Shown here: positions 12,882-21,152 of the stretch, piece by piece
How the letters are laid out: each line of letters starts with the position of its first letter
Position numbering within the stretch: the stretch's first letter is position 1
IMG/VR virus record: IMGVR_UViG_3300020122_000264
Span: 1-41,397 of that record
DNA length: 41,397 nucleotides
Reading direction: 5' to 3' (one strand)
Source: a virus
The notes under the pieces: generated by a model
The model's database searches: none
The model's input: the letters and a program-made list of their open reading frames with translations, nothing else
Told to the model about the DNA's origin: nothing
Position numbers and translations under genes: made by a program

Positions 12882-13108
12882 TGGGCCGCCCTGCGCCGTG
12901 TCACCCCGAGAAGCTGCACTTCGCGCGAAGGCTTTGCGCTGCCTGCTGGCATCGCGATCGGTATCGCAACGACCCGGGCTACCGCGAACGTGCGCTTGCA
13001 AATTCCCGCAGACAGTATGCTGAAACGAAAGCCGATCCGGTGCTCTATGCCGCGAAACTCGAATACAACCGAAACCGCCCCGAGCATCGAGCCCGCCGAA
13101 AAGCTTGA
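12881..13108 (+). CDS. Small basic Cys/Arg-rich protein
   Basis: This 75-residue protein has Cys residues at PCHPEKLHFARRLCAACWHR, followed by an Arg/Tyr-rich helical region (RQYAETKADPVLYAAKLEYN) and a basic C-terminus. The CxxC with an upstream Cys/His recalls the N-terminal zinc-binding part of endonuclease VII-like or HNH proteins, but no HNH catalytic pattern is present. The GTG start is taken because it overlaps the copy C ORF stop. It could be a truncated nuclease relative or an independent DNA-binding protein. Confidence 0.55.
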   Translation: MGRPAPCHPEKLHFARRLCAACWHRDRYRNDPGYRERALANSRRQYAETKADPVLYAAKLEYNRNRPEHRARRKA

Positions 13109-13268
13109 GCGCTGCGCTCTCTACATCTGCATCGACTGCGGCTGGCGTTCGTGGACGGCGCAGGCTGTGGGCCGCACAGCGGTCTGCTGCTTGCGCTGCG
13201 GCTCGCAACAGCTCGACTCTACCGATGGCCGCAGTTCTGAAGCAGCGCAGCTACGCCCGTCAGAATAG
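13047..13268 (+). CDS. Possible zinc-ribbon protein
   Basis: This 73-residue frame contains two CxxC pairs (YICIDCGWRSW and AVCCLRCGSQQ) spaced as in a zinc ribbon. The ATG at 13047 lies inside the previous gene and is the only usual start; the similarity-like part begins near 13110. It is the last + strand gene of the early block and its end overlaps the convergent - strand gene by 50 bases. No terminator hairpin is visible between the two. Confidence 0.5.
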   Translation: MPRNSNTTETAPSIEPAEKLERCALYICIDCGWRSWTAQAVGRTAVCCLRCGSQQLDSTDGRSSEAAQLRPSE

Positions 13269-13455
13269 CGACGCCGATCCCGCTCCCGACCGCAATCAGC
13301 CCCGCGCGCACTTTCTTTGCGGGCGGGTCCGTATCGTGAATCGAATCGAGGCTCACGTGGATGTTTGCGGTCACTTCGTCGCGATCGTCGTATTCCGCGA
13401 GCTCGCGCGCATGGCGCTCTGCATCATCGGGCCCGTAGGGTTCATTCGCCGGCAT
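13219..13455 (-). CDS. Small protein with C-terminal membrane helix
   Basis: This 78-residue protein has an acidic N-terminal half (PDDAERHARELAEYDDRDEV) and one strongly hydrophobic segment near the C-terminus (AGLIAVGSGIGVAILTGVAA). It is the last gene of the late operon, behind the endolysin and a coiled-coil protein. It may be a lysis accessory, antiholin or membrane-anchored virion protein. The start at 13455 overlaps the end of the coiled-coil gene; an upstream ATG at 13530 would lie deeper inside it. Confidence 0.6.
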   Translation of the reverse strand: MPANEPYGPDDAERHARELAEYDDRDEVTANIHVSLDSIHDTDPPAKKVRAGLIAVGSGIGVAILTGVAALLQNCGHR

Positions 13456-13678
13456 TCGAGACCCGCTCGAGCCGCGAGACACGAGCGTCAAGCGCGGCGT
13501 ATTCCCGGTTGGCTTTTTGATGTGAGGCATGCCGCGCTTCTTCGTTAGCTTCGATCCGCTCAACAGTATCGCACAAACGCCCCAGTGCGCTCGAAACATG
13601 GCTGAGCGCCGCACTCACATTGCGCTGCTCGCCGAGAATGTGCAGCAGCACGTTGGAAAGTTTCTCCCAGCGTGTCAT
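13442..13678 (-). CDS. Small coiled-coil protein in lysis cassette
   Basis: This 78-residue helical protein has heptad-like spacing (LGRLCDTVERIEANEEAR, then ALDARVSRLERV). It starts at ATGA with the endolysin stop. Its place after the endolysin and before a membrane protein suggests a role in lysis, for example as the periplasmic or cytosolic partner of a spanin-like pair. It has no signal sequence or membrane segment of its own, so that assignment is weak. Confidence 0.6.
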   Translation of the reverse strand: MTRWEKLSNVLLHILGEQRNVSAALSHVSSALGRLCDTVERIEANEEARHASHQKANREYAALDARVSRLERVSNAGE

Positions 13679-14352
13679 GTGAGCCCCAGCGCTTTCTTGG
13701 TGGCGTAGTCCGCCGCGCCTGTCACGGGTACCCCGAGCTCCCGCTGCGCCCATTGCAGCGCCGCGACGGATTTCGGGCCGATGATGCCGTCGACCGTGAG
13801 CAGGTTCGGCGGCCCGTCGAGCAGCCGCGTCATGATGAGGTTGTTCACCGCATGCTGCACCTCCGCGGGCGTTGCCTCGTGCGGGAGCTCGTGAGCTGGT
13901 GCCGGGATGGTGTCCGCCACGCCCACAGCAGCCAGCAGCGGGGCGATCGAGTAGAAGGTGAGCGCGGGGCTCACGACGCGCGTGCGTCGCGCTACGTCGG
14001 GCTGGTTGCCGTCAACAGAGTGAATGATGTTGCCTTCGGCCCGCTCGACGATGAAGTGGTGCTGGAACGGGCTGGCCTGGTAGCCGATGTCCCCAGGCTG
14101 GGGAGAATGTGTGGGCGAGAGCACGTGCGGTTGCTGGAGCAAAAAGCCGTGTCCGATTTGCCATAGCTTGTCGAGCCCGAGCCCCTCTTCGTGCAGTGCC
14201 CAGAGCGCGAAGCCCCCGCACCAGGCGAGTTTCGCGATTTCGGCGAACGTGACGAGGCGACCCAGCGCTGAAGTCCAGTACTTGACGCGCTTCTCGTGCG
14301 TGTCGGGGCCGACTTCCGCGAGCGCGCGTGCGACAACCCCGTCGCGGCTCAC
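13675..14352 (-). CDS. Endolysin: Cys/His peptidase domain plus peptidoglycan-binding domain
   Basis: This 225-residue protein has an N-terminal catalytic region with a Cys-His pattern like CHAP or NlpC/P60 amidases: KLAWCGGFALWALHEEG (Cys in WCGGF), PQPGDIGYQ, and HHFIVERAEGNIIHSVDGNQ (His and Asn/Asp). The C-terminus (about residues 165-225) resembles PG_binding_1, with TVDGIIGPKSVAALQWAQRE and GAADYATKKALG. No signal peptide is visible, so export needs the holin. The gene sits in a compact lysis cassette and overlaps both neighbours by ATGA. Confidence 0.8.
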   Translation of the reverse strand: MSRDGVVARALAEVGPDTHEKRVKYWTSALGRLVTFAEIAKLAWCGGFALWALHEEGLGLDKLWQIGHGFLLQQPHVLSPTHSPQPGDIGYQASPFQHHFIVERAEGNIIHSVDGNQPDVARRTRVVSPALTFYSIAPLLAAVGVADTIPAPAHELPHEATPAEVQHAVNNLIMTRLLDGPPNLLTVDGIIGPKSVAALQWAQRELGVPVTGAADYATKKALGLT

Positions 14353-14537
14353 GGAAGTGCTTTCTTCAGCAGCTCGTCGGCTGCGATCTTCTCAGCGTCA
14401 ACGAGCGCGTAGAACTTGGCGCGTTCGATGGCGTCCGAGGGGTTCGGCGCGCTCTTGATGATTTTGATGAGCTCGACGGCTGCGGGGATGAGCAGCGCGG
14501 GGAGCGATTCAAGCTCAGTCGTCAATGCGTTGGACAT
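14349..14537 (-). CDS. Small helical protein in lysis cassette
   Basis: This 62-residue protein begins MSNALTTELESLPALLIPAA and continues with amphipathic helices ending in ELLKKALP. The start at 14537 has a clear GGAGG five bases upstream. The hydrophobic LPALLIPAAVELIKII stretch could be membrane-associated, but it is short. It lies between the lipoprotein and the endolysin and overlaps the latter by ATGA. Its role is unknown and an accessory in lysis is plausible. Confidence 0.6.
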   Translation of the reverse strand: MSNALTTELESLPALLIPAAVELIKIIKSAPNPSDAIERAKFYALVDAEKIAADELLKKALP

Positions 14538-14758
14538 GCCGCCTCCAATTTCGCTTTGCGCGTCGCTTCCAGACTCGGAGCTGCGTCGCAGCTCTCGAAA
14601 GATTGGCCCGCGCATTCGAGCCGCATTGCAGCCACGTACTCCGCCGTGATTTGCGTCGCATCCGCGGGGTCACAGACGTGCGGATGAGATGATGCGCAAG
14701 AGAGAACCAGCCAAGCGCAAAGAGCGCCCAGAAACAGCGTGACATGCCGACCTTTCAC
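14522..14758 (-). CDS. Lipoprotein, possible outer-membrane spanin subunit
   Basis: This 78-residue protein has a signal peptide II: a basic start (KGRH), a hydrophobic run (TLFLGALCAWLVLS) and a Cys after LVLS (lipobox). The mature part contains three more cysteines (HVCDPADA, LECAGQ and ESCDAA). The GTG start overlaps the holin stop as GTGA. Being small, lipidated and next to holin and endolysin fits an o-spanin-like role. However, spanin subunits are usually Pro-rich and paired with an inner-membrane protein, which I cannot assign with certainty. Confidence 0.6.
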   Translation of the reverse strand: MKGRHVTLFLGALCAWLVLSCASSHPHVCDPADATQITAEYVAAMRLECAGQSFESCDAAPSLEATRKAKLEAACPTH

Positions 14759-14925
14759 GGCGCGGCCTTCACGGCGCCGGGTTGCGGCAAGTGCAGCCAG
14801 CCGAGCAGCAGCGTGGCGAGCGCCATCGCTGCCGGGCCATAGGGTTGCGGGATGAAGGGAGCGCTCCCGCCAGCGATGGCTGCGAGCACAGTACCGAGGA
14901 TTTTGGTCAGGGTTGCTTTGGTCAT
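14755..14925 (-). CDS. Putative holin
   Basis: This 56-residue protein begins MTKATLTKILGTVLAAIAGG and has a second hydrophobic segment, AAMALATLLLGWLHL. It therefore has two membrane helices with a short Pro-rich turn (FIPQPYGP) and a basic start, as in small class II holins. AGGTAAT precedes the ATG. It sits immediately after the tail-spike gene and heads the lysis cassette. The assignment is by topology and position only. Confidence 0.65.
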   Translation of the reverse strand: MTKATLTKILGTVLAAIAGGSAPFIPQPYGPAAMALATLLLGWLHLPQPGAVKAAP

Positions 14926-14936
14926 GGTATTACCTG

Positions 14937-17087
14937 TTAATAGCTATTGATTGGGACAGCGCCGTAGAGCGACTTCGCGGCTGCACGCCAGCGCGCAATC
15001 TCTCGGGCAGTCGGCGCGCGCCCGAGATAAATGATGTGAGCAATCTCAATGTTGCCGAAGCCGCCAGCTCCGCCTTTGGCAATAAGCCGCCCGGTGCTCG
15101 CGTTGTTTCCCGCACTGTTGCCAAACCGTGAGGTAACCTGCCCGCGTCTGAGATAGTCAGCGACGGATCCGCTGAACAGCGTCTCTGTCACCTCCCAGGT
15201 ACCAAGCGGCGGAGCGGCGGTAAGTTGCTGGACGCTTCCACCATACTGCCCAAGGTCCGGCGATGCACTGAATTGTAGAAGCGAATGCGCAACGCCCGTT
15301 GTGTCTCCGATCACGAAGTCTGAGGCTGTCCAGCTAACCTGCTTGAAGACCATCCCAATCCAGGTCGGAGTAGTTGCCGGTGCTGGCAGGTTGAGGCTGG
15401 AGCCCAAGAATTGGGCTGTGCCGTCGAATAGCAACGTTGGTTTGCCGTTCAGCCCACCGCCAGCGGTCGGCCATGCTGCGCTCGCGTAGTCTTGCCCGGC
15501 TCCGCTCTGGTCCGCCCAGGCTGTTCCGATGTTTAGTCCCTGGTCGCTTTGCGCAGACTGCAATACGCCGGACGTGAACACGCTGTGCAGCTTACCGTCC
15601 CACGATGGCTCAATCGGGAACAGGAAGGTATATAGCAGATTCGCGGCTGCGTTCTCGTGCAGACCATCGCGCGTGTACTTGTTCGTCGTGCCATCCGCGA
15701 TCCACTTGCCGGAATTGAGAGATGACTCAACGACAGAGGCGTGATCGAAGAAGCCGGTAAAGCCGCCGTTATTGGCTCGAGCCCAAGTATTGTAGGCGAC
15801 CCGCTGCGCCTCAAAAGCGGTAACCGTCTGGTCGGATCCATTCGTCAGCGTCCAGGCGCCCGTGGTGTCCGGAACTAGAGTTGTTACGTAAAAGTCCTTC
15901 CCGGCGAACAGGGCCGCAATGCTACTGATCCTAGTTTGCAGAGTTACAGCTGTAACGCTTGCCGCTAGGTCGTTGATGCCATACTCGCAAATGGCGGTCG
16001 AACAATAAGTAGCCAGCGCTAGGCGCTTGCTATTGGAGGCGAGGAATTGAGCGGCAGTTTCACCGGGGCAGGCGAGCGTAATGCCGCCATAGACCGGAGC
16101 AAATGGGCGCTCCAGTTGACCCATATCCCCAGTCGTGCCCGTGAAGTCGTCCTGTTGCCCTACCACGCGGCTGTCTCCGAGATAGGCGATCGTTCGCCTT
16201 GTCGTCGAGCCAATAATCGCCACTGGCCACATGGACCACGTACCGCCGTCATCCGTGACCGTCCCGGACATAGTCTGATCCGTCCCTGCCGCCACAAACG
16301 CATCGCCCTGCGCGGTATTGCGCAATGATGGCGGAGAGGAAGTCATGGGCAGAGCCACCGTCGACGCAACGAACCAACGTACCCAGAACTGGGCGCCGTC
16401 AGGGATGATCACCGCTACCGAGTCGCTGACTAGCGTGGTGCCATTAGCGATCGTACCCGTCGCGCCAGCGGAAAACTTGACCTGCGTGAATGTGCCAGCG
16501 GGGTATTCAATAGAGGCGTTGATGGTCATCGTGCCGCCAGCCCCCTGCTCACCGCCTGCGGCAGTCACGAACCAGTTGGCCCACGCTACGCGCAGCGCCG
16601 AGATCGTGTCACGCGCAAAGCTCATGGTGCGGCACATATAATTGGACGTACCGCCGCCGGTCCCGAGCATAATCCGTGCGCGGGTCGCGATCAGGCTGCT
16701 AGAATATCCCGCAACATATCCGATCATCTGCGCTTCGGTGCGAATGCCCGCAAGCGACAGGGCGCCGACAAATTGATTTTTTAACTGCTGATAGCGATCG
16801 GCTGTCAAGGCGACAATGATCGCAGGTACCGCAGCTGTCGCTTGCGAAATGAAATCGCCAATGTTGACCGCGATGGGTGTGTAGTTGGGCGACGCCAATT
16901 GCGTAACGAGCTGCGCTTCCGCCGCGTTCTTCTGGGCCGCAGAAACCGCAACGCCTTGTGATTGATCGAGCTTCAATTGCGACAGGAAACTGTCGAGCTC
17001 GGTCTCGCTTACAAACTGAAAAGGGTTCGAGAGCAGGCCGCGGAATTTGAGCCGCATGCTCTGATATTGGTTGCCGGTAAGTGCCAT
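14937..17087 (-). CDS. Tail spike/fibre with SGNH-hydrolase (esterase) domain
   Basis: This 716-residue protein has an SGNH/GDSL hydrolase module in the middle: block I AYLGDSRVVG (nucleophile S306), block III EYGINDLAAS (G370, N372, D373) and block V DGLHENA (D474, H477). Such domains deacetylate O-antigen or capsule. The region after about 520 (LLFDGTAQFLGSS, WIGMVFKQVSW) resembles a LamG/concanavalin-type sandwich. The N-terminus carries an internal duplication: residues 2-40 (ALTGNQYQSMRLKFRGLLS) and 93-131 (ALTADRYQQLKNQFVGALS) align. That region probably attaches to the virion. It is the last structural gene before lysis, the usual place for the host-specificity protein. Confidence 0.8.
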   Translation of the reverse strand: MALTGNQYQSMRLKFRGLLSNPFQFVSETELDSFLSQLKLDQSQGVAVSAAQKNAAEAQLVTQLASPNYTPIAVNIGDFISQATAAVPAIIVALTADRYQQLKNQFVGALSLAGIRTEAQMIGYVAGYSSSLIATRARIMLGTGGGTSNYMCRTMSFARDTISALRVAWANWFVTAAGGEQGAGGTMTINASIEYPAGTFTQVKFSAGATGTIANGTTLVSDSVAVIIPDGAQFWVRWFVASTVALPMTSSPPSLRNTAQGDAFVAAGTDQTMSGTVTDDGGTWSMWPVAIIGSTTRRTIAYLGDSRVVGQQDDFTGTTGDMGQLERPFAPVYGGITLACPGETAAQFLASNSKRLALATYCSTAICEYGINDLAASVTAVTLQTRISSIAALFAGKDFYVTTLVPDTTGAWTLTNGSDQTVTAFEAQRVAYNTWARANNGGFTGFFDHASVVESSLNSGKWIADGTTNKYTRDGLHENAAANLLYTFLFPIEPSWDGKLHSVFTSGVLQSAQSDQGLNIGTAWADQSGAGQDYASAAWPTAGGGLNGKPTLLFDGTAQFLGSSLNLPAPATTPTWIGMVFKQVSWTASDFVIGDTTGVAHSLLQFSASPDLGQYGGSVQQLTAAPPLGTWEVTETLFSGSVADYLRRGQVTSRFGNSAGNNASTGRLIAKGGAGGFGNIEIAHIIYLGRAPTAREIARWRAAAKSLYGAVPINSY

Positions 17088-17416
17088 CAGACGACCCCGT
17101 TCAGTGTGTTGATTGCGTAGGTGCCCGCGGCGAATTGCAGTGACACGCCAGGCAATTCGGGGACGTTGAAGTTTGCAGCCGTCGTACCGCCAACGCCTGG
17201 TATACCGTTGATTGTGTACGCGAAGAGTGCGACGCCGAGCACGCCGACGGCTGTGACTACGGAGAGCCGCGCGCCGTAGAATACGGTCTCAGTGACGCCG
17301 ACACCCGGCCCCGCACCTGCAAGAGCCGGCGTGAACGCAGCGCGCAACGGCGTGCGCACGGTCGATTGTTTGCGTCCCGCGAAGCCGCGATTTCTGCGCC
17401 CCGCAGTTGGCATCAT
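17087..17416 (-). CDS. Small virion-associated protein, unknown
   Basis: This 109-residue protein has a basic N-terminus (GRRNRGFAGRKQSTVR), then Gly/Ala/Val-rich strand-like segments (LSVVTAVGVLGVALFAYTIN and VSLQFAAGTYAINTLNG). It is coupled to the tail-spike gene (ATGA) and follows another small strand-rich protein. It could be a tail or head accessory protein. The hydrophobic VVTAVGVLGVALFAY part could also be a membrane helix. Confidence 0.6.
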   Translation of the reverse strand: MMPTAGRRNRGFAGRKQSTVRTPLRAAFTPALAGAGPGVGVTETVFYGARLSVVTAVGVLGVALFAYTINGIPGVGGTTAANFNVPELPGVSLQFAAGTYAINTLNGVV

Positions 17417-17784
17417 AGCCCGGCCGCGTTCACGCGCTCTTTGCCTGCGCGGGAGATGAGCAGGTTACAGTTACCGCTCCCGATGGCTGTGATGACACCA
17501 GCGGCCCCTGTGAGCGCAATCACGAAGTCTTCGCTCTGACCGTTCTGAAGCGTGTAGCCAACCGTGGTCCCGGAGCCGGCTGCGTCTTTGACGAGCGTGC
17601 CGCCTGTTTCCCCGATGGTGAAGTCGATGTCGCCACCCACGGCTTTGATGCGCACCCATCCGGTTTTGCACAAGTTAGCTGCGAGCGCGGTCTGCGCGCT
17701 CGCGACGGTCACTGCGATGCGCTGCGTGAGCGTCTTCGCTGTGGTGTTGGCTCGCGGGGCGTAGATGTGGTCTGAATCGCTCAT
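17413..17784 (-). CDS. Small strand-rich structural protein
   Basis: This 123-residue protein begins MSDSDHIYAPRANTTAKTLT and has repeated strand patterns (RIAVTVASAQT, WVRIKAVGGDIDFTIG, GYTLQNGQSEDFVIALTG). It resembles the small beta-sandwich decoration or fibre-associated proteins of other podoviruses. It lies between the large internal protein and the spike. The family is not recognised. Confidence 0.6.
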   Translation of the reverse strand: MSDSDHIYAPRANTTAKTLTQRIAVTVASAQTALAANLCKTGWVRIKAVGGDIDFTIGETGGTLVKDAAGSGTTVGYTLQNGQSEDFVIALTGAAGVITAIGSGNCNLLISRAGKERVNAAGL

Positions 17785-20700
17785 AGCTGGTGTTCTCCGC
17801 TCTCGAGCCGATCTGCGGCTGAAAAGGTTGACTTAGAATAGCGCTCATTGACGCCCGTGTCGCCCATATTTCCGGGAGTGATCTTTTTCGTGGGGTTTTG
17901 CTGGTTAGCCTTCCAGGACATTTGGATGGCCGAGACGTACGCCGGGGATTGGGGCACCCCGAGCAGCAGCGCCAGCCCGACCTGCTGGACCGGGCCGACC
18001 TTCACGTTTCCCGACGTATTCGTGAACATCTGCGTCACCTGATCCCGCATGTCGTTCACGAGCTCGGGCGCCGTCGTCTCGGCGGCCTTCAGCACTTGCG
18101 GGGTAAGCTCGCCATGTTTGATGAGCTCGAGAATCGTCGCCGGATCCATCGCAGCGTGCACTGTGTTCGAAAACTCGTTCGCCTCTTTGTCTGAGAGCAG
18201 GCCGAGTTCGTCATCGCTGAACATGCCGGGCTTCGGGCGCGCTGGCGCAACCTGAAGACAGAACTGAGCGCCGCGTTGGATCGCATCGACCATCGACGGG
18301 ATAGCGTTCGGCATGTGAGCCAAGTCCGGTCCGTGCCAACTCGAGATCGCTTTCACGACAGCATCGCGGTTCGATGCCATCGCAGCCAAGTCGTGCAGCG
18401 TGTCGCCGTAGGCTTGCTGGCGTTGCGCCACGTTCTGTGTGAGCATCGCCGCCGAGCCGAGTACGCGAGTTGACTTCTGGGCTGCGCCGCCTGCGACACG
18501 GGTTGCTTTGTCGACGATGCCCGCGAGCCCGTCTGCGACACGCCCGCCGTGCGAGCCGAGCATGCGCTCGACAATCGCTTGCATCCGGAGGAAGCGCCCC
18601 GGATTCGCAATCGCTTTCGCGACGACAGCGCCGGCTAAACCAAGAGGGCCGCCAAGCATATACGCGCCGGCCGAGGCCGCGAGTCCACGGGCGCCGCCGT
18701 GCGACACGGCCGACAGGATTTTGCCCTGGTTGACGCGGAGTCCGTAGTGCAGCGAGCGATCCATCGCGTCATTGGCGGCTTTCGTGCCGTCGCGCATTTG
18801 CTTGATGACAGCGTTCTGCGCAGCATCCGGCTGATAGTACTTCTCCATAATGTCGGCGAGCTTGTGCGAGTCGCCGATGTGCGCTTTGAACTTTTGCAGC
18901 TCGAGCGAATGGTCGGGGTTCACTAGCCGATCCATTACGTTCCGGATTTTCGCAGGATCGGCGACGATGCGCTCAGCATATGGGAGCTTCGGGTCAGGTA
19001 CACCCGCACCAGAGAAGAACGCTTTCTTGAAATCCGAAGTCCGGTGGAAGTGCTCGTGAAGAATCGCGTTCATCTCCTTCTGCGCCGACGCGGCTTTCGC
19101 GCCCCAGAGCCCGGAGTCTTCAAGGATCGCGCGCGCTTCAGCCTGCATATTCTCCGCATGCCCCGCCATCGCTTGCCCGGTACCTACTCGGTCGCCAGCG
19201 TCCGCGCGCACAGCCCCGACGCGCTTCTTCACATAGTCGAGCTCACCGAAAGCGTTCGCTCGGTCGCCCTCTTCGATTGACTGGCGGGCGCCTTTCATGA
19301 GCTCACCAAGCCGCTTGATTTGCCCGCCTCCCTCGCCCGCAACGTACCCGCGGGGCTGCGCCGCAAGCTCATCGAGCAGATTCTGCTGTCGGTCGATGTA
19401 GTCGAGCGCGGCGGACTTCCAGACCGGCTCGAGCTTCTCGGCTTTCGGCACGGCCCCGAGCGCTTCTCGCAGCGCTGCCTGCGCCTCCCGGGGGTCCTGC
19501 GGGCGCGTCGACATGTCAACAGGTGCCTCGCCGCGCGTGACTGCGGGCGCTTTCTCCCCGTTGCGCTGGAGCTTGATGCGCTGCTCGCCTTGGCTGACGA
19601 CATGTCCTTCGTTGTCGTAATGCACAACGTTGGCCGTGATTTCGGTATCTCCTCGCTCAGCTGCGAGTACCATCCGATGCCGCCCGTCGCCGATGACGGG
19701 CCCCTCTTCCGGCCAGACTTCGATGCGCGGGATGCCGTTCCGGTCACCGTCTGCGGGGTTCGCGCGGAGGTGCTCGAAAGACTTCTCGCGCATCCCTTCG
19801 CTGAAGCGCTTATTGTCGACGTTGATGGAGAATTGATCGGGGGTCTCGGCGCGCGTCGGGATATTCAGCCCGCTGATGTTCTCATCATTCAGCAGCTTCG
19901 AGCTGAAGAGCTGATCGAGCACGTCCTTATCACCGTGCAAAAGCGCTTGCCCGACGTTCTTCAGCGCTTGCTCCCGATCTTTCGCTCCGACCGAGTTGAC
20001 AAGCTCGTCGAACGCTGACGGGTTGCCTTTACCTGCGCGCTCGATTGCACTGACGATGTTCTGCGACAGCTCGTGACGCGCGGGGAGATCGAGGCTCTGG
20101 AGCGAATTGACGAGCTGCCCACCATCGCTGACATGCTCGGACTCCGGGCCGATCCACTGCTCAATTTTGTCGCGCTTGAGCCGACCCTGCCAGCCCGCGA
20201 GCGCGTCTTGGTTGCCGTCGTGCAGTTCATTCAACCGTTGCGCCAGCTCGGCTTCCGCTTCAGCGCGTTTCGGGTTCGCCGCGAACATCACGTCTTGACG
20301 GATGCCTTCGCTCTTCTTCACGGCCGCCATGAATTCTGGCGTGATGTTCGGATCATTGTAGAGCATCGCCTGGAAGTGATCGAGCGCGCCTGGCTCGAGC
20401 GGCCCTAGGCCCGCGCGCTCGAGCGCTGGTGAGATGTCCGAATCTTTAAGCCCGGATAAGCTCAGCTCTTCGCGTGCTGCGCTCGAGTTCTTGAACATCC
20501 CGCGAATGAGGCTCCCGGAGCCCTCGGCTGCGCCAACGCCCGCACCCAACGCGCCGGCTGCGATGGCGCCCCCGAACATCCCCGAGAGCAGCTTCTGCGC
20601 CGTGAGCGGGTCGTCATTGAGCTTCGAGTCACGAGCAGCGCCGATGCCGCCGTACGCGGCGCCCTCCGCACCCATTCCTGCCGCGCGCGTCGCTGCTTCG

Positions 20701-21152
20701 CCCGCGAGCCCGAGCTCCGCGCCGCCCCTGAGCCCCGCGGTGATGGCACCGCCCGCCTCGGAAAGCGCCGCGCCCGCGCCGAGCGGGGAGAACATCCCAA
20801 CCCCTTCGGAGATGGGCGTGAGCCAAGGGTGTGCCTCGCCGATGGCCTGGTTGAGCTGCGTGTCCGGGTCGATGAGATCGGAGAGCCCGCCGGTAACGCC
20901 GCGTGTGAGCCCGAGGCCTACAGCCTGGACGGGCGAAATCGAATCTTTGAGGATCTGGTGCGCATTGATGCGCGTCGCGTCTGCTTTACTGACGGGAGCC
21001 CAGCCCCGATTGTAGACGAGCGTTGCCGCTTCTTCGGGCGTGTGTTCCGCGACTTCGCCGTTCAGCGGATTGTGGACGTAGACCTTACCGTCATGCCCGC
21101 CAGAGCGGATCGTGTTGGCGTCATCGCCCGGCAGCGTTGCGGGCTCGGTCAT
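17781..21152 (-). CDS. Large internal virion (ejection) protein with ParB-like domain
   Basis: This 1123-residue protein is probably packaged inside the capsid and ejected. The N-terminal part (residues about 80-240) has Gly/Ala-rich hydrophobic stretches such as GVGMFSPLGAGAALSEAGGA and SGMFGGAIAAGALGAGVGAA, able to insert into membranes. Around residues 430-510 is a ParB/sulfiredoxin-like segment: FSINVDNKRFSEGM, PRIEVWPEEGP and GDGRHRMVLAAERGDTEI. GDGRHR matches the GxxRxxA-type signature of ParB-fold nucleases and NTPases. The rest is long and helical. Placement between tail and spike genes, and three further Ala-rich proteins next to it, support an ejection complex. ParB-domain activity is inferred. 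Confidence 0.65.
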   Translation of the reverse strand: MTEPATLPGDDANTIRSGGHDGKVYVHNPLNGEVAEHTPEEAATLVYNRGWAPVSKADATRINAHQILKDSISPVQAVGLGLTRGVTGGLSDLIDPDTQLNQAIGEAHPWLTPISEGVGMFSPLGAGAALSEAGGAITAGLRGGAELGLAGEAATRAAGMGAEGAAYGGIGAARDSKLNDDPLTAQKLLSGMFGGAIAAGALGAGVGAAEGSGSLIRGMFKNSSAAREELSLSGLKDSDISPALERAGLGPLEPGALDHFQAMLYNDPNITPEFMAAVKKSEGIRQDVMFAANPKRAEAEAELAQRLNELHDGNQDALAGWQGRLKRDKIEQWIGPESEHVSDGGQLVNSLQSLDLPARHELSQNIVSAIERAGKGNPSAFDELVNSVGAKDREQALKNVGQALLHGDKDVLDQLFSSKLLNDENISGLNIPTRAETPDQFSINVDNKRFSEGMREKSFEHLRANPADGDRNGIPRIEVWPEEGPVIGDGRHRMVLAAERGDTEITANVVHYDNEGHVVSQGEQRIKLQRNGEKAPAVTRGEAPVDMSTRPQDPREAQAALREALGAVPKAEKLEPVWKSAALDYIDRQQNLLDELAAQPRGYVAGEGGGQIKRLGELMKGARQSIEEGDRANAFGELDYVKKRVGAVRADAGDRVGTGQAMAGHAENMQAEARAILEDSGLWGAKAASAQKEMNAILHEHFHRTSDFKKAFFSGAGVPDPKLPYAERIVADPAKIRNVMDRLVNPDHSLELQKFKAHIGDSHKLADIMEKYYQPDAAQNAVIKQMRDGTKAANDAMDRSLHYGLRVNQGKILSAVSHGGARGLAASAGAYMLGGPLGLAGAVVAKAIANPGRFLRMQAIVERMLGSHGGRVADGLAGIVDKATRVAGGAAQKSTRVLGSAAMLTQNVAQRQQAYGDTLHDLAAMASNRDAVVKAISSWHGPDLAHMPNAIPSMVDAIQRGAQFCLQVAPARPKPGMFSDDELGLLSDKEANEFSNTVHAAMDPATILELIKHGELTPQVLKAAETTAPELVNDMRDQVTQMFTNTSGNVKVGPVQQVGLALLLGVPQSPAYVSAIQMSWKANQQNPTKKITPGNMGDTGVNERYSKSTFSAADRLESGEHQL

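Noticed and set aside
12735-13208. A - strand frame with Ala-Pro repeats
   Set aside because: It is the complement of array C and it opposes two coupled + strand genes.
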